From NCBI GenBank assembly GCA_963793465.1, contig CAWCAJ010000013.1, forward strand, positions 186,001 to 250,000: 64,000 nt of DNA, read 5' to 3'. Under the pieces are notes generated by a model that saw only the letters and a list, made by a program, of their open reading frames with translations, ran no database searches and had not been told where the DNA came from. The position numbers were made by a program, and so were the translations under genes. Position 1 is the first letter of the stretch. Each line of letters opens with the position of its first letter. Below are positions 21,259 to 31,372 of this stretch, piece after piece. Source of the DNA: CAJQPP01 sp963793465. GTDB lineage: Bacteria > Planctomycetota > Planctomycetia > Pirellulales > Pirellulaceae.

Positions 21259-22980
21259 GGGAAACGGGCATGGACATGGGACGTAGGGCCACCCGCACGT
21301 GAACATCCCTTTCCAGCAGTTTCTGCAGCACCGGTACCGCCGCATCATCTCGCCAGTCGATCAACCAGGCCACCGGCTCAACGGGCGGGGAGGGCTCGCC
21401 CGTCGATACATCCAGTTGCAGCGTGCGGTCCGATGGGGAATCCACGGCATCGGCCCGCTTCTGTCCCAGTTTGGCCCTGGTCAAACTTAGATCCTGTCGA
21501 ATATTGACGTTCCCGCCGTTGGCGGGCTGCAGGTTGTCGCCGCTTAAGCCTCGCTGTTTCAAGTTAAAAGCCAGGGGCAACGTCCAGGCCGAGACGTCGT
21601 AGAAAATGGGTTCCCGGAATGTCTGCCGTCTTTCCACCAGCGATCTCAGGAAACGGTACTCCCACTGACCCGTGGGCACGATCAGACTGCCCGCTTTGAC
21701 AACTCGATCATCGACGATGGTATCTTTGTCCAACCAATAACAATCCAGATCATGCCGGAGCAGGATGTCGGCAAAATTCTGTAGACGCGTGCGGTTGTCG
21801 GGAGCGGAAAACGCGTAGGCCCGAAACTTGGACTTGCGCCTGTTCGGAGGCCTCCCAGTAGAATTCATGTTGGTATTCCAGCAGTGCCTGACGCAATTCC
21901 GCAGCCCCCTGCAGACTGGAGAGTGAGGCTGTGAACTGGTTGCTGATCGTGTCCGAAAACCGGATCACACCATTCACGGTTTCCTGGACATGGCCCCGGG
22001 AACTACCCTGTTCAAACAGGATCCCCACGGCTCCGTGCAGGTCGGGATAGGTGGATCCCTTTCCCATGTAAAAGTCGTCAAAGACCTCCTGCGTAAAGTA
22101 CAGGCTCCCTTTCTGGTCCAGAGCTTTCGCATGATATTGACCCATACGTTGGGTCAACTCGACATTCCTGGCCGGCGTCAGCGGGTTTTTGCGTTCCGGG
22201 ATTCCGGGCTGGAAAAAGAAGGTGGAATTGGTTCCCATCTCGTGGAAATCCAACACCACATTCGGCTTCCATTGGTGATACCAACGCATACGGCCCTGAC
22301 TTTCGGGATGTTGCAGAGGCAACCAATCCCGATTCAGATCGAACCAATAGTAGTTCACTCGTCCGGGCGGCCAGCCCTGGTTGTGTTCGATATGATCGGG
22401 ATCCGGATTGGGTACCGTGCCACGAAAGGTATTGGTCCAGCGGGCAAATCGATCGAATCCGTCGGGATTCAACGACGGATCCAGCAGGATCACACTTTGA
22501 TCCAGGATCCTTTCAATGGCCTCGCCTTGAGCGGCGGCCAGGTAGTGGGCCACCAGCGGGGCCGTATTGGTGGCACTGGGCTCATCCCCATGCACGCCAT
22601 AGCCCATGTTCATCACCACGGGCAAGTCGGTCAGGTCCGGTAACTCCCGGGATTGGGGGCGTGCCAGTTCGCGGTGCCGACGCTGGATGTCGCTGAGACG
22701 CGTGTGGTTTTTGGGGGATGTGATGGTCAGCAACAACAACGGGCGACCACCGTGCGTCTCGGCGTACTGATCGATGGTGATGCGATCGGAAAGCCTCGCC
22801 AACTCGTTGACATAGGCCACCACCTGATCGTGACGCAAGTGCCGGTGCCCCACCTCGAACCCGAAAAACTGACGCGGCGTGGGAATCTCGGCGTCAAACG
22901 GAGTAGCCTGGGGCCAAAAGATCGTCGGTCGTTTTTCACGCGATTTCCGACCTGCGGGGCGGCGTGGCGTGGTACCTGCC

Positions 22981-23034
22981 GATTCCTGGATAGCAGCCGA
23001 TTCCTGGATAGCAGCCGATTCCTGGATAGCAGCG
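22981..23034 (-). repeat. 18-bp tandem repeat encoding AAIQES
   Basis: Three copies of gattcctggatagcagcc lie in tandem and encode three AAIQES units just after the signal peptide of the M14 peptidase. The repeat is in frame and likely makes a flexible linker. Confidence 0.95.
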
Positions 23035-23442
23035 GCCGCTTTCTGGACGGCGGCGGGGGTCTGCCGCGTATCCGTTTCCGTTGGTTGGGCATTCAGATCC
23101 GCGACGATGCCGATCGAGCCCATCCACAAACACAGAATGAGGCCATTCCAAACGCAGCGGGAACCGGGACAGTGGGAACCGAATTTCATGGTGGTTATCT
23201 TCAAGGCAGGGCACCGCTCACCAGACCCTGGGTCGCAGGACGGGCGGCAATCGGTGCGGTTACAAAATCTGGTGACGACCGTTGTCGGCGGACCGACCCG
23301 CCTGGTTCACAACCTCGGACAGTAGCGGCCTCCGCTATTCAGTATAGTTGCGGTCGGGCTGGGCGTGACCCGCGTGCCTTGTCGATGGGCGACCGAAAAC
23401 TCTAGAATGCCTTCGCAATCCAACGATTATCAGGAAAACAAC

Positions 23443-24948
23443 ATGGCGAAAAACGCGATCACGCCCACCCGCAGCGAAGATTATCCCGAATGGTACCAAT
23501 CGGTCATCAAGGCGGCCGATCTGGCCGAGGTCTCGCCGGTCAGGGGCTGCATGGTAATCAAACCCTGGGGCTACGGCATTTGGGAGAACATGCAACGCGT
23601 GCTGGACCAGAAATTCAAGGATACCGGTCACGAGAACGCCTATTTCCCTTTGTTCATTCCCAAAAGTTTCCTGGAAAAGGAAGCCGAACACGTGGAAGGT
23701 TTCGCCAAAGAATGCGCCGTCGTCACCCATCACCGATTGGAACCTGGCCCCGACGGCGGTCTGATCCCGGCCGGCCCCCTGGACGAGCCGCTGATTGTCC
23801 GCCCGACCAGCGAGACCATTATCGGGCACACCTTTTCCAAATGGGTGCAATCGCATCGCGACCTTCCGATTCTGATCAATCAGTGGTGCAACGTGGTGCG
23901 TTGGGAATTGCGGACCCGACTGTTCCTGCGGACTGCCGAGTTTCTGTGGCAGGAAGGTCACACCGTGCATGCCACACGCGAGGAGGCCTGGGAGGAAACC
24001 CGCCGCATGCTGGACGTGTACGCTGATTTTGCTGAAAACACCATGGCCATGCCGGTGATCAAAGGTGAAAAAACCGCGGGCGAGCGTTTCCCCGGTGCCG
24101 AAGCCACACTGACGATCGAAGCCATGATGCAGGATCGGAAAGCCCTGCAATCCGGCACCTCGCACTTTCTGGGTCAGAATTTTTCACGGGCCCAGGAGAT
24201 CAAATTCCAAAGCGAGGATGGCAAACTGGAATACGCCTGGACGACGTCCTGGGGGCTTTCCACACGGATGATCGGGGCCCTGATCATGTCGCATTCCGAT
24301 GATGATGGCCTGGTGTTACCACCCCGTCTGGCTCCCAAACAGATCGTGGTGTTACCCATTTATCGCAGCGATGAAGAACGAACGGCGGTGCTGCAATATT
24401 GCGAATCACTCAAACAGGAACTGTCGGCCCTGGTTTACGACGAGCGGCGTTTGCAGGTGATGATCGATGATCGGGACATTCGCGGCGGCGAAAAGAAATG
24501 GCACCATGTAAAACGGGGCGTGCCGATTCGTCTGGAAATCGGCCCGCGGGATATCGCCGACAACAAACTGTTTGTGGGTCGGCGTGACCAACCTAAATCG
24601 CAGAGCATGGATCGCGACCAGTTTGTCGGCTCCGTACACGCCATCCTGGACGAAATGCAGACAGGCCTGTTCCAGCGTGCTCGGGAATTGCAACAGGACC
24701 ACACACGGGAAATCAACTCGCTGGACAAGTTCAAGAAGTTCTTTACCGCAAAAAACCCCGAACGTCCGGAAATCCATGGTGGATTTGCCCTCGCGCATTT
24801 CGTCGATTGCCCGCAGGTGGATCAAATCTGCAAGGATCTGAAAGTCACGATTCGCTGCCTGCCCCTGGATCAGGAACCGGATTCAGGCCGGTGCATCTTT
24901 ACAGGCCAGGAAAGTCAGGGGCGGGGCGTGTTCGCCAAAGCCTATTAA
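23443..24948 (+). CDS. proS: Prolyl-tRNA synthetase, archaeal/eukaryal type
   Basis: This class II synthetase of about 501 residues charges tRNA-Pro. Seen: GCMVIKPWGYGIWENMQ (motif 1 region), VVRWELRTRLFLRTAEFLW with QEGHT (motif 2), and the C-terminal HVKRGVPIRLEIGPRDI anticodon-binding part. It lacks the bacterial insertion domain and ends in the zinc-like extension of the archaeal/eukaryal form. The ATG at 23443 has CAGGA about 8 bases upstream and opens MAKNAITPT; an earlier ATG at 23407 is possible but has no such site. Confidence 0.95.
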   Translation: MAKNAITPTRSEDYPEWYQSVIKAADLAEVSPVRGCMVIKPWGYGIWENMQRVLDQKFKDTGHENAYFPLFIPKSFLEKEAEHVEGFAKECAVVTHHRLEPGPDGGLIPAGPLDEPLIVRPTSETIIGHTFSKWVQSHRDLPILINQWCNVVRWELRTRLFLRTAEFLWQEGHTVHATREEAWEETRRMLDVYADFAENTMAMPVIKGEKTAGERFPGAEATLTIEAMMQDRKALQSGTSHFLGQNFSRAQEIKFQSEDGKLEYAWTTSWGLSTRMIGALIMSHSDDDGLVLPPRLAPKQIVVLPIYRSDEERTAVLQYCESLKQELSALVYDERRLQVMIDDRDIRGGEKKWHHVKRGVPIRLEIGPRDIADNKLFVGRRDQPKSQSMDRDQFVGSVHAILDEMQTGLFQRARELQQDHTREINSLDKFKKFFTAKNPERPEIHGGFALAHFVDCPQVDQICKDLKVTIRCLPLDQEPDSGRCIFTGQESQGRGVFAKAY

Positions 24949-25065
24949 CGGTCCTCAAGCCGTTGCCTGGCGTCTCACAATCGGGCGTCTCGGCAACCTG
25001 GCGTCTCATAATCGGGCTGGCCACACACCCGGTGGTCGCCAGTCATCCCAGCGGAATGCGTACCC

Positions 25066-25614
25066 ATGCTGCGAACTCACTTGCCATCCCTGCGATTTGC
25101 CGCAGTATTCAGCCAGGAACCATCGGCTATCGATTGGGCCTGCGAACGGGCCGCGCAGTCGTGGGGGCCGATCCTGCGACAGTCGCTCGATTTCGATTTC
25201 AACATGACGGATTACTATACAAGCAGCATGGGAGGCGGTTTGAAAAAACGCTTAATCGCTTTCCAGTCGCTGGTCGATCCTGAGGAACTGGTGGCTTCCA
25301 AACACCAGGCCATCCACTGGGAACAGAAATACCGGGACGGGCAGCCCCCTGGCGTCCCGCGTCCCTTGAATATCGACCCCGGTTACCTGACCGAGGCCAA
25401 GGTCGTGTTGATGACCACCAAAGATCGCGATCACCGTTTATACGTGGGGAAGGGCATCTACGCCGAAGTCACACTGTTTTATCAATTGCCGGGAAAATGG
25501 GTCGCCTCACGTTGGACTTATCCCGACTACCGTATGCCGGAATACCACGACTTTTTTTCCGCCTGCCGACTCGATTTGCGGGCAGGCTTGCAGCAACCCA
25601 CGCGGCCTTCGTAA
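25066..25614 (+). CDS. DUF4416 family protein
   Basis: This 182-residue protein shows the family pattern: N-terminal FAAVFSQEPSAIDWA, FDFNMTDYYTSSMGGGLKKR, LVDPEELVASK, LNIDPGYLTEAKVVLMTTK, HRLYVGKGIYAEVTL and WTYPDYRMPEYHDFF. The family is widespread and uncharacterised. Length is typical. It lies 117 bases downstream of proS on the same strand, and between them is an imperfect direct duplication (cctggcgtctcacaatcggg and a near copy). Confidence 0.88.
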   Translation: MLRTHLPSLRFAAVFSQEPSAIDWACERAAQSWGPILRQSLDFDFNMTDYYTSSMGGGLKKRLIAFQSLVDPEELVASKHQAIHWEQKYRDGQPPGVPRPLNIDPGYLTEAKVVLMTTKDRDHRLYVGKGIYAEVTLFYQLPGKWVASRWTYPDYRMPEYHDFFSACRLDLRAGLQQPTRPS

Positions 25615-25722
25615 CATGGGACGGTCGCTGCCCCCTGAAAGCAGGGCAGTCTTGTGACCCGCGTTTTTCAACACCTCCCGGGATTGCCCGTTTCTTTGAC
25701 CCTCGTCCACCCAGGATCCTTC

Positions 25723-25842
25723 ATGAAAAAGATACTGCTACCCGCCATTGCCGGGCTGGTGATTGGTTGCCTGCTGGGAATCGCCCTGGTGTGGCTGGAA
25801 TTCCGGGGTGTCGACGAGTCCTTTATCAACTACCTTCCCTGA
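25723..25842 (+). CDS. 39-residue single-pass membrane peptide
   Basis: The peptide starts MKKILLPAIAG and is almost entirely one membrane helix (LLPAIAGLVIGCLLGIALVW) followed by LEFRGVDESFINYLP. An AGGA lies 9 bases before the ATG, which supports a start there rather than at an upstream in-frame Met. It sits between DUF4416 and the multiheme protein on the same strand. No family recognised; small size makes it less certain. Confidence 0.55.
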   Translation: MKKILLPAIAGLVIGCLLGIALVWLEFRGVDESFINYLP

Positions 25843-26040
25843 CGCACGCCAGGTCACGATTGGCTAAAGCCCGTGTCACGGTTGATTTTGGGTAGCGGGA
25901 CGTCCGTCGGCGGTGCCCGGTTTCCCGGCCAGCGTTCGACGGGAGATGCTGTCAGTTGAATGCCGTTTACCGCCTGGAATATTTACCATATCGTGGGGTA
26001 GCGGAATGCCGCTGTTTCCAACACGCCAGGGGGCTGCACC

Positions 26041-27633
26041 ATGGATATGCAAAACTCGATCAAAATTTTCCTGCTCCCGGTCGTGTTGTCGCTGGGATGT
26101 TTCCTGGGTGCGGTGGCAACGCCTCCCAGTGAGGAGCGATGGCCGGCGGACCCGGCGGGGATCGCCGGTGCACAGGACCCTGCAGAACCGCAACAGGAAC
26201 GCAGCCAGGAACCCGTTTTTGTGGACTGGACCCAACCGGACGTGGCTTTGTTTTTCAGCGGTCGACAGGACGGATACATTGAACCCTGCGGTTGCACCGG
26301 ACTGGCAAACCAGCTGGGTGGCATGATGCGTCGCCACACGCTGCTCAACCAGCTTCGCGAACAGGGTTGGAATGTGATCGGTATCGAGACCGGGAACCAG
26401 GTGCGGCGATTTGGCGCTCAGGCCAATTTGAAGATCGCCACCACGCTGCAATGCCTGGGCGAGGACCTGAAATACTCGGCGGTTGGTCTGGGTCCCTACG
26501 ATCTGAAGCTGCCAACGATCGACCTGATGCAAGCCATGACGAACTCGGGTATTCCCAACGAGAACTTTGTATGCGCCAACGTAACTATTTTTGATGCGTC
26601 GTTTACCGGCAGGTTTCGCATGCTGGAAACGGGCGGCACAAAGATCGGTTTGACGATGGTGTTGGGCGATGAACACCGGGACAGTCTGGCAGGTGTCACG
26701 GATGTCACCGTACAAGCAGTGGACGAAGCGTTACCAGCGGTCATCGAGTCCCTGCGTTCGGCGGCCTGTGAGTTCAAGGTCCTGGCCGCCAACAGCTCGC
26801 TGGACAACTGCCGACAGCTGGCCCGGAAATATCCTTATTTTGATCTGCTGGTTTGTTGTGGGGTGGATGGTGAACCCACGGCCTTACCCGAAGAGATTGT
26901 CGATGCGGGCACGCAGCATGTCACCCGCCTGATTCAGACTGGCAACAAGGGCATGTATGTCGGGGTGGTCGGTCTGTTCCGGGAAGCCGCGGGTATTCGC
27001 CTGCGGTATCAACGCGTCCCCCTGGACGCCCGCTATGAGGATTCGCCGGCCATCAAGGAGAAGTTTCTGAATTACCAGAATCAAATGAAAACCCTGGGCC
27101 TGGCTGGCTTGCAGATCAAGGCCGTTACCCACCCTTCAGGGCGTAAGTATGTGGGATCGGAAGCCTGCTACGATTGCCATGACGAGGCTTACGATGTGTG
27201 GAAAGAAGGCATCGACGGCCAGGGAGGACCCCACTTTCGGGCCACGGCGGATCTGACCGACCCCGGCGAACGAACCTGGGTTCAGCGTCATTACGATCCC
27301 GAGTGCCTTAGTTGTCACGTGACGGGTTGGAATCCCCAGCAGTTTTTCCCTTACGAATCCGGCTACCTGAAACTGGCCGACGAATTGCTGCACGGTAATG
27401 GCTGTGAGAATTGCCACGGACCCGGTTCCCTGCATGTGGCCGCCGAAAATGGAGATATCGAGGTAACCGAAACACAGCGGGTGCAATACTTCAAGGACAT
27501 GATTGTCACGCTGGAACAGGCCCGCCAGGAACTCTGTATTTCCTGTCATGACCTGGACAACAGCCCTGACTTTCACCTGGAAGGGGCCTTCGACAAGTAC
27601 TGGGAACAAATCAAGCACGACGAAGACGACTAA
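26041..27633 (+). CDS. Multiheme cytochrome with N-terminal EPCGC phosphoesterase-like domain
   Basis: This 530-residue exported protein has an N-terminal hydrophobic segment with a lipobox-like LSLGC. Residues about 60-330 look like a 5'-nucleotidase/metallophosphoesterase-like fold, with the YIEPCGCTG motif common in planctomycete multiheme proteins and IGIETGNQVRR. From about residue 375 there are four CxxCH heme sites: CYDCH, CLSCH, CENCH and CISCH, in a cytochrome c554-like arrangement. Typical metal-binding DxH/GNHD motifs are degenerate here (GNQVR), so phosphatase activity is doubtful. I infer a periplasmic electron carrier; partners are unknown. Confidence 0.8.
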   Translation: MDMQNSIKIFLLPVVLSLGCFLGAVATPPSEERWPADPAGIAGAQDPAEPQQERSQEPVFVDWTQPDVALFFSGRQDGYIEPCGCTGLANQLGGMMRRHTLLNQLREQGWNVIGIETGNQVRRFGAQANLKIATTLQCLGEDLKYSAVGLGPYDLKLPTIDLMQAMTNSGIPNENFVCANVTIFDASFTGRFRMLETGGTKIGLTMVLGDEHRDSLAGVTDVTVQAVDEALPAVIESLRSAACEFKVLAANSSLDNCRQLARKYPYFDLLVCCGVDGEPTALPEEIVDAGTQHVTRLIQTGNKGMYVGVVGLFREAAGIRLRYQRVPLDARYEDSPAIKEKFLNYQNQMKTLGLAGLQIKAVTHPSGRKYVGSEACYDCHDEAYDVWKEGIDGQGGPHFRATADLTDPGERTWVQRHYDPECLSCHVTGWNPQQFFPYESGYLKLADELLHGNGCENCHGPGSLHVAAENGDIEVTETQRVQYFKDMIVTLEQARQELCISCHDLDNSPDFHLEGAFDKYWEQIKHDEDD

Positions 27634-27764
27634 CCGTTGCCGGGCCGTTTTTCGCGAGCGGGCGATTCGATTGTCACCGGCGGGGGCCTATAATGGGCAA
27701 CGGCAGCCGAGATTCTTTGGCGTTCTGCTGCGTTTTCTGACAAGCTGGTCAACGGCACCCGGAC

Positions 27765-29402
27765 ATGGCACCGAATCATCCTGACAATCCTGGCAAGATC
27801 GCAGCTCAGGACCTGACCGGCAGGACACTCGGTAACTACGTGCTGATAAGACGATTGGGGCGGGGCGGCATGGCCAACGTGTATCTGGCCCAGCAGACCA
27901 CTTTGAATCGTCCCGTGGCCATCAAGGTACTCAAACCCGAACTGGCTTTGGACAAGGCCTACGTCACCCGCTTTGATCGCGAAGCTCAGGCGGCGGCGGC
28001 ACTCAGTCAGGCCAACATCGTCAAGATTTTTGAAGTCGGGGAAATCGAGGGCATCCACTTCATTGCCCAGGAATATGTCCGCGGCCAGAACCTGCGGCAG
28101 TATCTCATCCGGCACGGCGTGGTGGAACCAATTTTGGCGGTCAGCATCATCCGTCAGGTGGCGGCGGCCCTGCAGGAATCCAGCAAACAGGGGGTCGTGC
28201 ACCGCGATATCAAACCGGAAAACATCATGTTGGCCTCCAATGGGGAAGTCAAAGTCACCGACTTTGGACTGGCCCGGGTACTGGATGACCAGCGTGCCGA
28301 CTTGACCCAAATCGGGATCACCATGGGCACGCCGCTTTACATGAGCCCAGAACAGGCAGAAGGAGGCCAGGTCGACGTTCGCAGTGATTTGTATTCCCTG
28401 GGAATCACGGCTTGGCACATGCTGGCCGGCCGGCCGCCATTTGAAGGCGACAACGCACTGGCGATTGCCGTCAAACACCTCAAAGAGGATCTGGCACCGC
28501 TGTCGCGGATTCGCCCCGATTTGCCCAGGGATTTATGTGACATCATTCACAAGCTGGCGAGCAAACAACCGGCCGACCGTTTTCAAACCCCGGCCTTGTT
28601 GATCAAGCAGCTGCGGACCCTGGAGTTCGACGATATCGAGGATTGGGATCAACTGACCGACAAACTGGCGGTCAGCGACGAAGAAGCCGGTCTGGGTGTG
28701 GAGACGATTCCCAAAACCAAACTGGAGGTGACGCGGCAACTGGAATCGTTGATGTCGGGACATTTTCGGCGGTGGTGGCAATCCCCCTGGTTGCTGGCCT
28801 CGATGGCCCTGATGTTACTGGCGGGCACCGGCTGCGGCTTGTGGTACGCCTGGACGTACCCCCCGGTCGATCCGCTGGCCAAGGTGGAAGAGGTTTCGGA
28901 AAACATCCCCAAACGGGCCAACGCCGATGCCCAATACCAATACGCTCTGAGAGCCGCGCTGTCGCCTGAAACCAGTCGGGAGCAAATGAAGAAGTTGTGG
29001 AAAAGCGTGGAAGGATATTTTCCGCAACACGATCCCAACGGCAATCGCAACTGGGACAACACTTTCAATGCCTGGCGGGCCGCGCTGCGGTTGGCGGAAT
29101 TGCACCTGGATTACAAAGAGGCCAGTGACGCGCAACGGATGGTGGGGTGTCGGGACGCCCTGGCGATCTTTGACAAGCTGATCAACGAGGCGCGTGACGA
29201 CGAGTCCTTTTTACTGACCGCCCGAGCGGGCAAGGCCGTGGCCCTGAGCACGCTGCAGGAATTGGGCGAAGACGGCATCTCCGAAGACCAGATCGACCAA
29301 CTGCTGACGCAAGTCATGGACGAACGGGGCGACGTCAAACGTCAGTTGCGGAGCGTGTCGATCCGGCGGCAAGCCAGTGAAGAAATGCAACGTCGCTTTT
29401 GA
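27765..29402 (+). CDS. Transmembrane serine/threonine protein kinase
   Basis: This 545-residue protein has a cytoplasmic PASTA-less Hanks-type kinase domain (residues about 24-290): glycine loop GRGGMANVY, catalytic Lys54 in VAIK, HRDIKPEN with Asp148, DFG at 166-168 and GTPLYMSPEQ. A single transmembrane helix follows (about 341-362, WLLASMALMLLAGTGCGLWY), then an outside domain of about 180 residues rich in Ala and charged helices, perhaps TPR-like. It likely senses an envelope signal. Start ATG 27765 opens MAPNHPDNPG. It follows the multiheme gene by 131 bases. Confidence 0.92.
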   Translation: MAPNHPDNPGKIAAQDLTGRTLGNYVLIRRLGRGGMANVYLAQQTTLNRPVAIKVLKPELALDKAYVTRFDREAQAAAALSQANIVKIFEVGEIEGIHFIAQEYVRGQNLRQYLIRHGVVEPILAVSIIRQVAAALQESSKQGVVHRDIKPENIMLASNGEVKVTDFGLARVLDDQRADLTQIGITMGTPLYMSPEQAEGGQVDVRSDLYSLGITAWHMLAGRPPFEGDNALAIAVKHLKEDLAPLSRIRPDLPRDLCDIIHKLASKQPADRFQTPALLIKQLRTLEFDDIEDWDQLTDKLAVSDEEAGLGVETIPKTKLEVTRQLESLMSGHFRRWWQSPWLLASMALMLLAGTGCGLWYAWTYPPVDPLAKVEEVSENIPKRANADAQYQYALRAALSPETSREQMKKLWKSVEGYFPQHDPNGNRNWDNTFNAWRAALRLAELHLDYKEASDAQRMVGCRDALAIFDKLINEARDDESFLLTARAGKAVALSTLQELGEDGISEDQIDQLLTQVMDERGDVKRQLRSVSIRRQASEEMQRRF

Positions 29403-29499
29403 CCGCAGCGCCCCAAGCACGCCATGATCCCATCCGGGCAAAACGTCGCCTGCGGCGAACGCTGATGGGTACTCGGGGTTCCGGGGACGGCGTCCGCAG

Positions 29500-31080
29500 T
29501 CAGGACCGGCGGTCGCTCCGCGACTGTCGGGCGGTGGGACCCTGTTTGGGATGCTGCGACGGATCGGGCGGTGCAGCGGTTGCCGCTGCGGGCAGGCCAG
29601 CGGGTTGATCCATGGCGGCAATCTCCCGCTGCAGAATTTTTAACAGGGTCTGCAGGAAGACCACGACCATGGGTCCGATCAGGATGCCGATGGGGCCCAG
29701 GGCGGCCACACCCCCCAGCACACTGAGCAACGCCCACAGTGGATGCAGGTTGGATTGTCCGTGCAGGATGAAAGGCTTGATCACATTGTCTGCCATGGAA
29801 ACCACCACGGTTCCGTAGATCGCCAACAACACGCCGGCCGTCAACTGTCCGTCCACAAAAATCAGCCACAAACTGCAGGGTACCCACACGGCCGCTGCGC
29901 CAACAAAGGGGACCAGCGCCAAAACTCCCGTCAACAGCATCAGCAACACAACGGCATCCATGCCGGCAAAGTAATACCCGATGCCCGATAACAGACCCTG
30001 CACCAGGGCCGACAACAGCGTGGCCATCACCACCGCGCGACTGACCTTTTCAAACTCGCCGATCAACTCGTTCTCGTGTTCGTCATCCAGCGGCGTCATT
30101 TGCTTCAACGCCTTGAGCATGGCAGGGCCATCCAGAAAGAAGGAGAACAACGCCAAGGCCATGATGGCCACACCCAGCAGGAATCTGGCCAGAAAGCTGG
30201 TGGTGGCACTACCAAACGAAACCATTTTGCCCCGCAACCAGCTGGCAACTTTTTCGATGTAGGCCTTTTGTTCTGCAGGTTCGGGGTTGGCGAATTCCTT
30301 CAGCCAGGCGCGAACCGGCCCACCCAACACCTGGAATTTGAACCGGTAAAATTGATCCACCGATTCATTAAATTGTCGGCGGGCATCGCTGAGTTGCTTT
30401 TGCCGCGTATCCACGTCAGGCAACGACTCCCAAAGGTCCCTGGCCAGCATTTGCCGTGCGCTGGCCAGTCCTTGAGCATACTCGGTCCAGGCGGCCTGGA
30501 TGGCTGAGGGAGTCTCTGCCGGCGCCGGCTCATCCTGCCCATCCACCGCCAGAGTCTCATTCCATTGCAGCGGGATCCCTTGCTCGTTCAACGCCGTACC
30601 CAGATCGATCGACAGGCCACGCAGTTCCGTGATGTCATAATCGATTTGCTCACGCTGCAATTCGATATTCTGCGCAATCGACTGATTACCAATCGCCTCC
30701 ACGACCCGATCCATGGTGTCAAAGTCCTGGGGCGCCGGCATATCCAGTCCCAGCTTGGTTCGCACCTTGCGAATCTTGTCGTCGATGGTGGTGGGGTCCA
30801 GTTTACGGATCACCGAGCGACTTTCGTTTGCCGCAGAAAACAACAGAATCGTGAACGGTACCAGGACGATCAACAGAATCACTGCCGTCGCCAGCAAGGC
30901 CGCCAACTTTTCGCGGCCACGCACTTTTTCCAGAATCCAGACATGCAGGGGGTGAAACAGCACGACCAGCAAGGCGGCCATAAATAGCGGCAAAAAGAAC
31001 CCCGCCATGACCTTGAAGAACACAAAGCCCGTGATCAGGATGACGGTCAGCAGCAGCCCGAAGGAAACAATTCGATTCAC
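29500..31080 (-). CDS. AI-2E family transporter with enlarged soluble insert
   Basis: This 526-residue membrane protein has three N-terminal helices (GLLLTVILITGFVFF, FLPLFMAALLVVLFH, LLATAVILLIVLVPFTILLF). A soluble region of about 200 residues follows (about 90-295), then five or more helices, including LLGVAIMALALFSFF, LSGIGYYFAGMDAVVLLMLL and the family C-terminal stretch ALGPIGILIGPMVVVFLQTL. Family members are usually about 350 residues, so the insert is large. The family includes exporters of AI-2 and sodium/proton antiporters; the substrate here is unknown. It converges with the kinase gene. Confidence 0.85.
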   Translation of the reverse strand: MNRIVSFGLLLTVILITGFVFFKVMAGFFLPLFMAALLVVLFHPLHVWILEKVRGREKLAALLATAVILLIVLVPFTILLFSAANESRSVIRKLDPTTIDDKIRKVRTKLGLDMPAPQDFDTMDRVVEAIGNQSIAQNIELQREQIDYDITELRGLSIDLGTALNEQGIPLQWNETLAVDGQDEPAPAETPSAIQAAWTEYAQGLASARQMLARDLWESLPDVDTRQKQLSDARRQFNESVDQFYRFKFQVLGGPVRAWLKEFANPEPAEQKAYIEKVASWLRGKMVSFGSATTSFLARFLLGVAIMALALFSFFLDGPAMLKALKQMTPLDDEHENELIGEFEKVSRAVVMATLLSALVQGLLSGIGYYFAGMDAVVLLMLLTGVLALVPFVGAAAVWVPCSLWLIFVDGQLTAGVLLAIYGTVVVSMADNVIKPFILHGQSNLHPLWALLSVLGGVAALGPIGILIGPMVVVFLQTLLKILQREIAAMDQPAGLPAAATAAPPDPSQHPKQGPTARQSRSDRRS

Positions 31081-31159
31081 GCGTCAAGCCCCGATCCATT
31101 GGGCGACAGCGAAGCCGCTTCTGCGAGCGCGGTAGTTGAGCGCACGTCTAAGAAATCCC

Positions 31160-31206
31160 TGTCCATTCGTTCACATTCGTTCGTTCACATTCAGTCATTC
31201 CAATTC
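31160..31206 (+). repeat. Imperfect cattc/ttcgt microsatellite-like repeat
   Basis: Words such as ccattcgttcacattcgttc recur with variations through this stretch of a 290-base spacer between two minus-strand genes. It resembles slippage-generated simple sequence. I saw no gene in the spacer 31081-31372. Confidence 0.7.
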
Positions 31207-31372
31207 ATTCGCAGTGCCGGTATTTTGGCATGGCCCATGAATCATAGCGTATTGTCGGCCCCTGCGGGCGACTGAATGCGGGCCCGGGGACACCCGGGAC
31301 GAGTGCAGGGAGCCCCGCCCACACGCGCGGGGTCAAGGGTCACGTCTGCTGGACTGTTACCGAGGGACCGAT

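Larger units (their letters stand above)
20266..23189 (-). pseudogene. Secreted M14 zinc carboxypeptidase-like protein, broken by two frameshifts
   Basis: Three frames in succession encode one protein of about 970 residues. The first (from ATG 23189) has a signal peptide, an AAIQES-repeat linker and the M14 catalytic domain: zinc ligands in YGVHGDEPS (His, Glu) and VVLDFHEMG (His), substrate motif DLNRDW, and the catalytic Glu in LFEQGSSRG. Near 21830 the frame shifts: EQAQV should run on to KFRAYAFSAPDN, which needs one base fewer. The second frame then reaches the 12-bp tandem repeat at 21181-21258, inside which it shifts again to the third frame, ending in a possible glutamine-amidotransferase-like C-terminal part (VVLVSGRANLDAAAAERL, GGGTLIALSGG, GRVVLMVDDPNFRGFW). 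A secreted metallopeptidase is the likely ancestor or true product. Confidence 0.75.
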
